Below are positions 1 through 7,525 of a stretch of 13,122 bases of DNA, one piece after another (position 1 is the stretch's first letter; each line of letters begins with the position of its first letter). This stretch comes from an uncultured Spirochaetaceae bacterium (GTDB taxonomy: Bacteria > Spirochaetota > Spirochaetia > SZUA-6 > Bin103): NCBI GenBank assembly GCA_913043885.1, contig CAJWOB010000030.1, positions 1 through 13,122 of the forward strand, given 5' to 3'. The translations under genes were made by a program, and so were the position numbers. The notes beneath the pieces were generated by a model, which saw only the letters and a list, made by a program, of their open reading frames with translations, was not told the DNA's origin and made no database searches.

Positions 1-1714
1 CGGGCGTGCCGATTCGGGCGCGATCCGCCGGACCGCCGTCGCCGCTCCATCCGGGAATGCCGACGCCCGCCACCGTGCGGATGCGGCCGTCGCCCCCCTC
101 CTCGATAACGCGCAACCGCCCGCCGCTATCGCCGACATACACGTCGCCGTTGGGTGCGCAGGCGACGGCGTGGACGCCGAGGAAGCTGGCATTCCGAGCC
201 GGGCCACCATCACCACCGTCGAAGCCCTCTCCGGTCCCGGCAATGGTCTCGATGCGGCCGTCTGCCACGACCCGGCGGACGCGGGCGTTGAGCGAGTCGG
301 AGATCAGCAGCCGCCCCTCGCGATCGACGGCAACATCGTAGGGGTTCAGGAGGTAGGCGTCGGCGGCCAGGCCACCATCGCCGCCGAAGCCGCGCCCCCC
401 GTTACCCGCGACGGTGCGGATGAGCCCGGTATCCGGATCGACCGCGCGAATGCGGTCGTGGACCATGTCGGCGACGTAGAGGGTGCCGTCGCCGCCGACA
501 CAGAGGCCGGTGGGGCAGCCGAGGAATGCGCTGGTTGCCGGCGACCCGTCGTGGATCGAGGTGCCGCCCGCTACGGTCCGCACCACCCCCGCGGGGCCGA
601 CCTGACGCAGGCGGCCGCTGGAGTCGCTGTAGAGCACGCTGCCGTCAGCGTCGGCCCAGATACCAGACTCGAGGTGATTGCAGCGCGTGGAAACTGCCAG
701 CTCCTCTTCGCCTCCCCATCCAGGAAGCCCGCAGCCGGCGTGGGTGGTCACCGTCCCGGTACCGGCATCGACACGCCGGAGCCGGTAGCCGCGGGTCTCG
801 CTGACCCAGATGTTGCCGTGCACGTCGGCGAATAGGGCATCCGGGCCATTGGTTGACGCCGCGGTGGCAGGGCCGCCATCGCCGGTGGACGCCGCAACAC
901 CGGTGCCGAACACGGTCGAGATGACGCCACTCCTGGTATCGACCCGGCGCACGCGATGGCTGCCGTTGTCGCAGATCAGCAGATTGCTGGCCGTATCGAA
1001 GGCGAGGTGCTCGGGGAACTGGAGCGCGCACTCGAGCGCCGGGCCGCCGTCGCCGTGGAAGCCGGTGAAGCTGTAGCCGGCACCGCTGTAGGGCCGCCTG
1101 GCCCCCTCCTCCAGCGGATAGTGGCGCGTGGTCTGCCCGGCCACACGGGTAACCATGCCGTCCTGCGGGTCGACGCGGAATACGCAGCTGTCCCACTTGC
1201 CGCAGAAGTGGATGGCACCATCGGCGGCCACCGCCACCCCAGTGGTGGTATCCATCTCCACCTCCCGGGCATGCAATCCCTCGGCGGCACGGCCCTGGCG
1301 CCCGCTGCCCACCACCGTATCGATCTGTGCCGTCGCCGGATCGACGCGGCGGATCACATTGGGCCCCTCGTCCGGGCCGCGCGCCCCCAGCTGGGAGAGA
1401 TAGATGGCGGCAGTAGCGTCCAGGCACATGTCGTGGGGGCTGAACACCCGAGCGTCGGCGCCGATGCCGTCGTCGCTGCCGGGCACGCCGTCGCCGAGGA
1501 AGAAGTGGAGGATGCCGTCGCTGTCGATCCGCCATAAGCGGTGGCCGCGGATGTCGGCGAAGATCAGATCGCCGTCGTGGCGACGCACCACACCCATCGG
1601 CCAGCCGATGTCGGCGTCGCGGGCGGCAACACCTTCCCGATAGCCGACGCCGGCGACACAGACCAGCTGCCCCGGCGGAATGCTCGCCAGCTGTGCCGCA
1701 AGGCCGGCCGCCAT
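1..1714 (-). CDS. NHL-repeat beta-propeller protein (3' end outside window)
   Basis: An open frame of 571 codons runs from the ATG at 1714 off the left edge, so the C-terminus is missing. An in-frame TAG lies 15 nt upstream of this ATG, which fixes it as the first possible ATG. The protein is a chain of NHL-type blades: each has a strand pattern like LxISDSxNxRVRRV followed by an IxTVAGTG strand. The loop GDGGPA or a close variant recurs at about residues 221, 278, 445, 501 and 558. This is typical of six-bladed NHL/SMP-30-like propellers, which act as binding or scaffold platforms and sometimes as enzymes. The length so far suggests two propellers. There is no signal peptide or membrane segment, unusual for a family often exported, so I infer a cytoplasmic protein unless the true start differs. 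It begins 7 bp after the PhyH gene stop and is probably co-transcribed with it. The ligand is unknown. Confidence 0.88.
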   Translation of the reverse strand, partial: MAAGLAAQLASIPPGQLVCVAGVGYREGVAARDADIGWPMGVVRRHDGDLIFADIRGHRLWRIDSDGILHFFLGDGVPGSDDGIGADARVFSPHDMCLDATAAIYLSQLGARGPDEGPNVIRRVDPATAQIDTVVGSGRQGRAAEGLHAREVEMDTTTGVAVAADGAIHFCGKWDSCVFRVDPQDGMVTRVAGQTTRHYPLEEGARRPYSGAGYSFTGFHGDGGPALECALQFPEHLAFDTASNLLICDNGSHRVRRVDTRSGVISTVFGTGVAASTGDGGPATAASTNGPDALFADVHGNIWVSETRGYRLRRVDAGTGTVTTHAGCGLPGWGGEEELAVSTRCNHLESGIWADADGSVLYSDSSGRLRQVGPAGVVRTVAGGTSIHDGSPATSAFLGCPTGLCVGGDGTLYVADMVHDRIRAVDPDTGLIRTVAGNGGRGFGGDGGLAADAYLLNPYDVAVDREGRLLISDSLNARVRRVVADGRIETIAGTGEGFDGGDGGPARNASFLGVHAVACAPNGDVYVGDSGGRLRVIEEGGDGRIRTVAGVGIPGWSGDGGPADRARIGTP

Positions 1715-1721
1715 ACCCGTG

Positions 1722-2546
1722 CTAGTCCGCTACTGGCTCGAAGCCGAGCGCCACGAGGCCATGAGTCATGCGCCGCAGGCTCGGGTCGTCGCTGTCGACG
1801 AAGTCCTGCGGCGGACGCAGCAGTCTGCCCCCACCCCAGGCGTTGTGGAGCTTGGCGTCGAAGATCTGCTCCTCGGTGCGCGGCAGCTCGAGAAAGTTGA
1901 CCGATATCTGACGGCGCGGTCCCTTGCTCTCGAAGGCGCAGTGCAGCAGGTCCTCCGGAAACGCGAGCACGTCACCTGGCTGCGTCTCCAACGGCATGTA
2001 CGGCACCTCCTGCGGCGCCAGCCCCCACGGTGGGTTGTCCCAGACGACGTCACGGTTACGGATGCCAAATAACGGGTCTGGTGCCAGGCTCCAGCGGGGG
2101 TCGAGCAGCCGCTGCGAGTTGCGGTGGCTCCCGGGGATCACCCGCAAACATCCGGAGTGCACGTCCAGCGGATCGAGGTAGATGGCGATCTTGAGTACCC
2201 GCGACGCCCACTGGACGACAGCGCTGGCTGCATGCCACGGCGTGTCGGCGGCGTAGGCGGTGCAGTTGACGCTCATGAACTGACACTCGTCACCGAGCAC
2301 GCACTCGGCGATGTCCTGCATACGGGAATCGCTCGCCAAATCCAGGCGGAGTTGGGCGGTTGCCGCATCCGTGCCGCGGCCAATACCGAGGGCGTCCCGG
2401 TTTCCGGACTCCATGACCCGGTCGAACTGCCGCTCCAGGTCGCGGGTCTCCTCGGGCGTGAATAGTCCCCGGAAGACCAGGAATCCGAACGCCCGGAAAC
2501 GTTCAAAGTGATCTCGACTCAGCGATCGGGACGATAGCGCCGCCAT
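1722..2546 (-). CDS. PhyH-family Fe(II)/2-oxoglutarate oxygenase-like protein with HxA motif
   Basis: This 274-residue protein has the layout of phytanoyl-CoA dioxygenase-family proteins. An N-terminal helix ends in GFLVFRGLFTPEE (residues 21-33), the core contains LKIAIYLDPLDVHSG, and RVIPGSHR (135-142) is a family hallmark. The distal His is H202 (DLLHCAF) and the 2-oxoglutarate Arg is R212 or R211. The proximal motif is TPWHAAS: H105 is present, but the Asp two residues later, normally an iron ligand, is Ala107. Fe(II)/2-oxoglutarate halogenases such as SyrB2 carry just such an HxA/HxG motif, with chloride filling the open site. A non-catalytic or altered enzyme is equally possible. The gene lies 34 bp after the HD-GYP gene and 7 bp before the NHL gene on the same strand, so an operon is likely. 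The substrate is unknown. No clear Shine-Dalgarno precedes the ATG. Confidence 0.9.
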   Translation of the reverse strand: MAALSSRSLSRDHFERFRAFGFLVFRGLFTPEETRDLERQFDRVMESGNRDALGIGRGTDAATAQLRLDLASDSRMQDIAECVLGDECQFMSVNCTAYAADTPWHAASAVVQWASRVLKIAIYLDPLDVHSGCLRVIPGSHRNSQRLLDPRWSLAPDPLFGIRNRDVVWDNPPWGLAPQEVPYMPLETQPGDVLAFPEDLLHCAFESKGPRRQISVNFLELPRTEEQIFDAKLHNAWGGGRLLRPPQDFVDSDDPSLRRMTHGLVALGFEPVAD

Positions 2547-2580
2547 CTGGCAACGAGGGTCGCCATGACCGGCGGGTTCG

Positions 2581-3807
2581 TCAATCGGCGAACTTGTTGC
2601 GGATGACCTTTACGACCGGATAGACCTCGTCGAAGGCGCGGACCACGCCAGGGTCGAAGTGGGTGCCGGCGTCCTGCCGTATGGTCTCGAGGGCGTCATC
2701 CTCATCCCACGCTTCCTTGTACGCACGGCGCGAGGTCAGCGCGTCGTAGACGTCGGCAACCGCGACGATCCTGCCGAAGATCGGAATCTCCTCGCCCTTC
2801 AGCCCCGGCCCATTGACGATCGGCTCGGCGTCGATGTCGACCCGGCCCGGGTAGCCGGTGCCGTCCCACTTCTCGTGGTGGCGCAGCGCGATCTCCGCCG
2901 ACATCGCGTCCCAGTCCGAGCCGGCGTCGCCGAACAGGCATGCTCCGGTTACCGAATGCCGCTGCATGACCGCGTATTCCTCGGCGGTGAGCTTGCCCGG
3001 CTTCTTCAGTATGGAGTCGGGTATCGCCACCTTGCCCACGTCGTGGAGCATCGCGGCGATGCGCAGCTGGTCGCGGTTGCGGCGGAACTCGTCCTCGGGC
3101 ACCTGGTTGCGCGCCGCCCAGCGGCGATAGATTTCCGACGAATACGCGGCAACGCGGTTGACGTGGGGGCCGGTCTCCGTGGGATCGCGCAGCTCCGCGA
3201 CCCTGATCATGCGCAGCACGATGGCGCGGGTCATCTTCGCCTTGTCGATGGCGACCGCAGCCGTGTTGGCGAACAGCGAGATGTACAGCTGGTCGCGCTC
3301 GGTGAACCGGCCCGGGACGCCGTCGCGCACCGCGTTCAACACCTGCATGACGCCCACCAGCTCGTTCCGGGTGGTGCGCAGCGGCACTGTCAGAATCGAG
3401 CGCGTTCGGTAGCCGATCTCCTTGTCGTATTTCGAGTCGAACGTGTGCGGGCTGTCGGCGGGGATGTTGTAGACATCCTCGAGATTGACCGGCTCACCCG
3501 TGGCGGCGACGTAGCCGGCGATCGACTTGCGGTTGATTGCCAGCTTGAACGCCGCGTACGAGTTGACGCTCTGGGTGTTGTGGTCGCCCTTGTCGAGGGT
3601 GGCGTTCTGGGTGTAGCTGAACGCGAGCTGATCGCCCTCGCGGAGGTAGATGGTACCTCCGTCAGCGTTCGCTATCGATCTTGCCTGGTGGAGGATACTC
3701 TCGAGCACCGTGTCCAGGTCGCGGACATCGTTGAGGCTCTCGGATATCTCCAGGAGGTGGGAGAGACGCTCCTCCTCCGTTGGCACGGATATGTGATTTG
3801 TCGCCAT
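2581..3807 (-). CDS. GAF domain HD-GYP phosphodiesterase (cyclic-di-GMP)
   Basis: This 408-residue cytoplasmic protein has a GAF sensor domain (about 15-190) followed by an HD-GYP domain (about 195-405). HD-GYP enzymes hydrolyse cyclic-di-GMP to pGpG or GMP at a two- or three-iron site. The visible ligand motifs are intact: HDVGK at 255-259, H284 in MQRHSVTG, HHEKWDGTGYP at 310-320 and ADVYDALTSRRAY at 351-363. A somewhat long insert (about 322-340) separates GYP from IPIFGRI. The linker ILRMIRVAELRDPTETGPH-like segment (about 196-215) joins sensor and enzyme. No transmembrane segment is seen, so the GAF domain probably reads a soluble ligand, which I cannot identify. It is first in the minus-strand group with PhyH-1 and the NHL protein and lies 54 bp from the divergent DCC gene. 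Together with the PAS-GGDEF-like gene at the right end, it points to cyclic-di-GMP signalling in this organism. Confidence 0.95.
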   Translation of the reverse strand: MATNHISVPTEEERLSHLLEISESLNDVRDLDTVLESILHQARSIANADGGTIYLREGDQLAFSYTQNATLDKGDHNTQSVNSYAAFKLAINRKSIAGYVAATGEPVNLEDVYNIPADSPHTFDSKYDKEIGYRTRSILTVPLRTTRNELVGVMQVLNAVRDGVPGRFTERDQLYISLFANTAAVAIDKAKMTRAIVLRMIRVAELRDPTETGPHVNRVAAYSSEIYRRWAARNQVPEDEFRRNRDQLRIAAMLHDVGKVAIPDSILKKPGKLTAEEYAVMQRHSVTGACLFGDAGSDWDAMSAEIALRHHEKWDGTGYPGRVDIDAEPIVNGPGLKGEEIPIFGRIVAVADVYDALTSRRAYKEAWDEDDALETIRQDAGTHFDPGVVRAFDEVYPVVKVIRNKFAD

Positions 3808-3861
3808 CGGTCCAGGGTCGACGCGTCGTTACGTCGGCGCTTCTACAGTATCGTCACGCTC

Positions 3862-4245
3862 GTGATAGAAGAAAGGCGCCTGACCGTGTTTCTGGATGGT
3901 TGGTGCGTGCTCTGCGACGGCCTCGGTCGGGTACTGTTGGCTCTGGATCGCGGCGGCCGACTGCGATTGCTGGCGCAGCAGAGCGCCGGCCCCGCCGCGG
4001 CGAGGGGCGCCGAGGCGCCTGAGACTGCCATCGCCGAAACGCGCGATGGCAGTCTCCTACGCGGCGAAGCGGCGGTGCGAGCCATTCTGTGGCAGCTGCC
4101 GAGCCCGTTTCGGGGCCTGGCGGTGTTGGTCCAGATGATACCACCCTCCTTGCAGGCAGCTGCGTATCGGGTCGTGGCCAGACGCCGTTACCGCTGGTTC
4201 GGCCGCAAGACGACCTGCTCCGTGCCGAGCTATCCTCCGGGCTGA
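3862..4245 (+). CDS. DCC-family thiol-disulfide oxidoreductase
   Basis: A 127-residue protein starting with GTG at 3862. The opening strand and redox motif VFLDGWCVLCDG match the DCC family (formerly DUF393, thioredoxin-like), whose name comes from the DxxCxxC signature. Here D12, C15 and C18 are present, and the family's C-terminal RYRWFGR is also seen. Family members are thought to act in thiol-disulfide exchange; the partner is unknown. The frame is open far upstream, but that part overlaps the HD-GYP gene and is a shadow. The start is uncertain: GTG at 3886 has a better ribosome-site-like GAAAGG 9 nt before it, but would remove much of the first strand. The middle of the gene contains a perfect 14-bp inverted repeat (4021-4056). 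A 66-bp gap separates it from the EamA gene, so the two may share a transcript. Confidence 0.85.
   Translation: MIEERRLTVFLDGWCVLCDGLGRVLLALDRGGRLRLLAQQSAGPAAARGAEAPETAIAETRDGSLLRGEAAVRAILWQLPSPFRGLAVLVQMIPPSLQAAAYRVVARRRYRWFGRKTTCSVPSYPPG
4021..4056. repeat. perfect 14-bp inverted repeat with 8-nt loop inside the DCC gene
   Basis: The left arm GAGACTGCCATCGC (4021-4034) is the exact reverse complement of the right arm GCGATGGCAGTCTC (4043-4056), separated by CGAAACGC. It lies at codons 54-65 of the DCC gene, encoding ETAIAETRDGSL. The arms do not extend further. A perfect 14-bp stem in coding sequence is well beyond what the protein requires. It could be a strong mRNA hairpin, a protein-binding palindrome, or the trace of a template-switch event. 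It has no T-tract, so it is not a typical terminator. Confidence 0.9.
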
Positions 4246-4311
4246 AGCCGTCGAGGCTACCGCAGCCGCAGCGACCGCCGCAGCCCCGTACCACTCGTCT
4301 CCCGCTAGCTG

Positions 4312-5163
4312 ATGCTCGACATCACCCTCCATGTCCTGCTCGCCTCGCTGTTCACAGTGGGCATCCGCTGGACGCAGACCCGTGTCGACTACGACGTCAT
4401 GGCGGTGGGCGCCACCAACTACATCGCCGCCGGGGTCCTCGGCGTGGTAATGCTGGCGGTATCCGGCGCGTGGTGCCTCGAGTGGAGCTGGCCAGCGGTG
4501 GTCACCGGCGGCGCCCTCGGCAGCAGCTACTTCGTCGCCTTCTTCCTGCTGCTCGGCACCCTGCGCCTGCGCGGCGCGGCAATCGCCGGCGCGTTGTCGC
4601 GCCTGGCGGTCACCATTCCGATCGGTCTGGCGGTGCTGGCGTGGAACGAACGGCCGAGCGTGGCGCAGTGGGTGGGCATAGGGGTCAGCGCCGCCGCGGT
4701 CCTGCTGATGAATGCGCCGCAACGCGAGTCCAACGAGACGCGCTCCTGGCGTGGCACGCTGATTCTATCGCTGTTCTTCCTGTTTGTCGGCGCCTCGTTT
4801 GCCTCACAGGAGGTATTCGCCCACACCGCCACGCCCGATCACCTCCCGGTCTTCCTGGCGGCGGGCTTCCTGATGGCGTCCCTTGGCTCGGTCGGTCTCC
4901 TGATCCAGCGGCGGGTCATTCCCAGCTGGCGAGAGCTGGGCGCGGGCGTACTGATCGGCGCCTGCAACGCCCTGCAGGTTGTCTTCCTCCTGCGCACGCT
5001 CGAGCGGCTGCCCGCTTTCCTGACATTCGCCATCTCGAGCGCAGGCGGGCTGCTGGTAACCGCAGCGATGGCGGTGGGCATGCTAGGCGAGCGGCTGGCC
5101 CCACGCCGAGCCGGCGGCATCGCCCTGGCAGCGGCGGCGCTGGTGCTGCTCCAAGCGAGATAG
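4312..5163 (+). CDS. EamA/DMT-family transporter
   Basis: A 283-residue integral membrane protein with about ten hydrophobic segments (approximately 2-18, 30-50, 60-83, 88-110, 116-134, 149-166, 178-197, 208-226, 234-256 and 264-281), arranged as two five-helix halves. Each half ends with the EamA-like pattern of a Glu-containing loop followed by a Gly-rich helix: WNERPSVAQWVGIGVSAAAV in the first half and MLGERLAPRRAGGIALAAAA in the second. EamA proteins of the drug/metabolite superfamily export or import small metabolites such as amino acids, nucleosides or drugs; the sequence does not show which. An in-frame TAG six bases upstream fixes the ATG at 4312 as the first ATG. It follows the DCC gene by 66 bp and converges on hslO. 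The Shine-Dalgarno is weak. Confidence 0.92.
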   Translation: MLDITLHVLLASLFTVGIRWTQTRVDYDVMAVGATNYIAAGVLGVVMLAVSGAWCLEWSWPAVVTGGALGSSYFVAFFLLLGTLRLRGAAIAGALSRLAVTIPIGLAVLAWNERPSVAQWVGIGVSAAAVLLMNAPQRESNETRSWRGTLILSLFFLFVGASFASQEVFAHTATPDHLPVFLAAGFLMASLGSVGLLIQRRVIPSWRELGAGVLIGACNALQVVFLLRTLERLPAFLTFAISSAGGLLVTAAMAVGMLGERLAPRRAGGIALAAAALVLLQAR

Positions 5164-5166
5164 TCC

Positions 5167-5182
5167 AGCGAACCGCCTCGCT
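5167..5182 (+). terminator. weak hairpin just after the EamA stop codon
   Basis: AGCGA (5167-5171) pairs with TCGCT (5178-5182) around the loop ACCGCC, four bases after the TAG of the EamA gene, in the 100-bp gap between convergent genes. The stem is only 5 bp and no T-run follows, so this is at best a weak terminator or a processing hairpin. The rest of the gap shows nothing beyond a short 10-bp palindrome at 5245-5254. Confidence 0.2.
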
Positions 5183-5263
5183 CAGCCGCCTGGTCGCTAG
5201 TCGGCGCTCCATTCGGCCGCCACGCCCGCTGTCCGCACCACATCTCGTCGACGATACGGGGCC

Positions 5264-6208
5264 CTATCCGCGCCCCGCCGCCAGCTGCTGTAGCTCGTCG
5301 CGCTCGAACAGATACTCGGCGCTGCAGTAGGCGCAGGTTACCGCTACCGGGAACTGCTCGTGGGCGAGCATGTCCTCGATCTCACCCTCGCCCAGCGCGC
5401 CGATATAGGCCAGGAACCGATCGCGGGCACAGCGGCAGAAGAACGCCGTGCGCCGCTGGCCGATGATGCTCGGTTGAAAGGGGGCGAACTCGCGCTCGAT
5501 CAGCTCCACCGGATCCGCTCCGGCCGCGAAGCTGCCACCGAGGGAATGTAGGCCAGTGAGGCGTGCCTCGATCTCGGCAATGCGCGCGACATCGGCGCCT
5601 GGCATCGCCTGCAGCAACAAGCCGCCGGCACCAGTCAGGTTGCCGACATCATCGAAGGCCACGCTCAGATTGAGCGCCGTCGGTGTCTGCTGCGAGGTGG
5701 CGTAGTAGTAGGCGAGATCCTGCGCCAACGTGCCGTGCTGCATTTCGACGATGCCCGTCGATGGCACCGATTCTCCGAACTCGTCGGTCCGGTGACGGGT
5801 TACCACCAGCTGTCCACTCCCGAACAGATCGCGCAGCCGCGGAACCTCGCCGTCGCCTGGAACCTCGACAGGCACGTGGCGCAGGTAGCCACGCACCTCG
5901 CCAAACGAATTTGCCTCTACCACCAGACCACCCACCGGCCCGGTGCAGTCGCACGACACCTTGACCCGCCCGCCGGAGCCAAGGTCGGTGCTCATCAGCG
6001 TGGCGGCTACCACCGCTTGCCCAAGCACCAAGGTCTCGACCGGCCCGAGCCGATGTCTACGACGCATCTCGGCGACCACACCGGTAGCGTGCACCACGGC
6101 GCCACGCACCCGTCCCAGGTCGAGCATCACCTGGTAGAGCTTGTCCCTGGCGGCGGCGCGGAGGCGTGCTTTCAGCTCCTCGTTGGAAGGGCCGTTGGCC
6201 GGCGTCAT
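5264..6208 (-). CDS. hslO: Hsp33 redox-regulated chaperone
   Basis: A 314-residue protein matching Hsp33, the cytoplasmic holdase chaperone switched on by oxidation of a zinc-bound cysteine cluster. The N-terminal domain (about 20-250) contains the family's recognisable strands and helices, such as GRVKVSCDCTGPVGG and AYYYATSQQTPTAL. The C-terminal zinc domain has the two expected cysteine pairs: CxC at C258/C260 (FFCRC) and CxxC at C292/C295 (CAYC). An extra pair, C86/C88, sits in the N-terminal domain where many homologues have none; its meaning is unknown. The ATG at 6208 is 35 bp from the divergent PhyH-2 start. A TAGACT hexamer ends 7 nt before the ATG and may be the -10 of a leaderless transcript. 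With the nearby DCC protein it suggests a redox-stress theme, but they are not in one operon. Confidence 0.96.
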   Translation of the reverse strand: MTPANGPSNEELKARLRAAARDKLYQVMLDLGRVRGAVVHATGVVAEMRRRHRLGPVETLVLGQAVVAATLMSTDLGSGGRVKVSCDCTGPVGGLVVEANSFGEVRGYLRHVPVEVPGDGEVPRLRDLFGSGQLVVTRHRTDEFGESVPSTGIVEMQHGTLAQDLAYYYATSQQTPTALNLSVAFDDVGNLTGAGGLLLQAMPGADVARIAEIEARLTGLHSLGGSFAAGADPVELIEREFAPFQPSIIGQRRTAFFCRCARDRFLAYIGALGEGEIEDMLAHEQFPVAVTCAYCSAEYLFERDELQQLAAGRG

Positions 6209-6243
6209 GGTGGCAAGTCTAACCGGTATGGTAGCTTTGGGCG

Positions 6244-7086
6244 GTGGCGGCGATAGTTGGCAGCATCGACGACAGAGACTGGTCGCAGCTGAGTCGCGCG
6301 GAGATGGTGCGGCACCTCGAGATAGAGGGTTACGCCGTTATGGCGGACGCCCTCAGCCCAGAACACGTCGCGGAGCTCAAGGAGTGTGCGGCGCAGTGGG
6401 AGCTGACCCCCCGCGACTACAGCCCCCACCAGCGCGGCCGCTCGGAGTTGCAGTGGGATGGTGGGCCGATCACGGATCTGATCGCCCACCGGCCGACCAT
6501 CGACTTCCTGCGAGAGCTGTTTGGCGACGCGGTGCGCTTCATCCACTACAGCTACGACCGATCGGACCCCGGCTCGCCCGGTATCAGCCTGCACACCGAT
6601 GGCCAGCCGTACGGATCGGCGATCTTCGGCTACGAGGGTAGCTCCCCGGTGACCGTGCGGGTGCTCTACTACCTCAACGACCTCACCCCGGAGGTGTCGC
6701 CGTTCAGGGTGGTGCCGCGCTCACACCTGTCGATGCACGCCGACGCCAACCCCTACGCGCGCTACACCGCCCACCAGGAGCAGGCAGTGGTCACCTGCAA
6801 GGCCGGCTCCGCGTTGCTCCTCAATCACCGGGCGTTTCACGGCACGCTGCCAAACACCGGCTCACGCGAGCGGGCCATGCTGGCAATCGCCTACCGGCCG
6901 GCGTGGGCGGGTCCGATCCAGTCGGTGCCGGCCTGGGACGAGGGGAAGCTGGCGCATCTACCTGCGGACGTGCGCGAGCTCTTCGGCGACCCCAGCGAGC
7001 GCAACTTCGACTTCGACGTGGGCAACAAGCCGGCCGACATGCGGTCCAACCCGGTGGGGCTCAGTCCCAGTCGCTTGGGCGGCTGA
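6244..7086 (+). CDS. PhyH-family Fe(II)/2-oxoglutarate dioxygenase with intact HxD...H
   Basis: A 280-residue phytanoyl-CoA dioxygenase-family protein. The N-terminal IEGYAVMADALSPEHV (about 27-42) is the usual family opening. The iron ligands are visible: H117 and D119 in LHTDGQPYG, and the distal H199 in NHRAFHGTLPN, followed by R208/R210 for 2-oxoglutarate. RVVPRSHLSMH (about 155-165) corresponds to the family's PGSH segment. Family members hydroxylate small molecules, and the substrate cannot be told from sequence. It is distinct from the PhyH protein at 1722-2546, which lacks the Asp ligand. The GTG at 6244 is chosen because no in-frame ATG lies just upstream of it. ATG at 6304 (residue 21) is an alternative that keeps the whole core. 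It is divergent from hslO (35-bp gap) and convergent with the next gene (34-bp gap). Confidence 0.92.
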   Translation: MAAIVGSIDDRDWSQLSRAEMVRHLEIEGYAVMADALSPEHVAELKECAAQWELTPRDYSPHQRGRSELQWDGGPITDLIAHRPTIDFLRELFGDAVRFIHYSYDRSDPGSPGISLHTDGQPYGSAIFGYEGSSPVTVRVLYYLNDLTPEVSPFRVVPRSHLSMHADANPYARYTAHQEQAVVTCKAGSALLLNHRAFHGTLPNTGSRERAMLAIAYRPAWAGPIQSVPAWDEGKLAHLPADVRELFGDPSERNFDFDVGNKPADMRSNPVGLSPSRLGG

Positions 7087-7120
7087 CTCTGCGAACGGGC
7101 GCCGCTACCCGCTGCCCCAG

Positions 7121-7525
7121 CTATGCGTACCCGCGGTGAATCCCCCACAGGCTGAATAGCACGATCCCGTCCAGGGTCACCACGTTTACCCACGTCAGCA
7201 GATCGGGCTCGAAAATATCCTGAGCAACGTGGCTGAGGATCATCAGCAGCAGCCACAGGAGGGTGACCGCCAGCGTGGCAGCGTACATCGCCCGGCCCTG
7301 CACCTTCACCAGTGCCCCAACCACGATTATGGCGCCGGCCGCCAGCTCAAGAATGGCGACGATGAGGTTGAACGGGTCGCTAGGACGTCCGAACGCGCGG
7401 CTGAGGTTCCGCGCCCACTCGGAGCCATCCCACTCCATGATCCCGGCGATCCCCAGGGTCACCAGAAACGCCCCGACTATCACCTGCAGGACCGGGCCAG
7501 TATCAAAGGTACGATTGCTTGCCAT
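7121..7525 (-). CDS. small four-helix membrane protein of unknown function
   Basis: A 134-residue protein with four clear hydrophobic segments (about 11-30, 52-74, 79-98 and 109-128) and short charged loops, including an RAFGRPSDPFN stretch between the first two. The overall shape resembles DoxX-like or other small four-helix inner-membrane proteins. From memory, similar proteins of this length are common in spirochaetes as uncharacterised proteins. I do not recognise a function. The ATG at 7525 is preceded directly by TAAGGA, and a CATAGT hexamer lies just before that. Its start region overlaps the possible small ORF on the opposite strand (7515-7697). No catalytic or metal-binding motif is evident. 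Confidence 0.85.
   Translation of the reverse strand: MASNRTFDTGPVLQVIVGAFLVTLGIAGIMEWDGSEWARNLSRAFGRPSDPFNLIVAILELAAGAIIVVGALVKVQGRAMYAATLAVTLLWLLLMILSHVAQDIFEPDLLTWVNVVTLDGIVLFSLWGIHRGYA

Noticed and set aside
645..1535. Minus-strand 296-codon open frame, very rich in Arg and Pro
   Set aside because: It is a shadow of the NHL-repeat gene, which runs through the same bases in another minus-strand frame and has clear repeats.
170..1537. Plus-strand open frames opposite the NHL gene (170-835 and 956-1537)
   Set aside because: Low-complexity Ala/Gly/Val/Asp translations are the expected antisense of G+C-rich NHL repeats; no family resemblance.
2659..3861. Long plus-strand frame continuous with the DCC gene
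   Set aside because: This part is antisense to the HD-GYP gene; DCC-like sequence begins only near 3862.
5245..5254. 10-bp palindrome TCGTCGACGA in the EamA-hslO gap
   Set aside because: Short, no loop or T-tract, and easily found by chance in G+C-rich DNA.
4089..5330. 413-codon plus-strand frame over the DCC end and EamA gene
   Set aside because: Arg/Pro-rich shadow of the EamA gene, whose frame encodes ten membrane helices.
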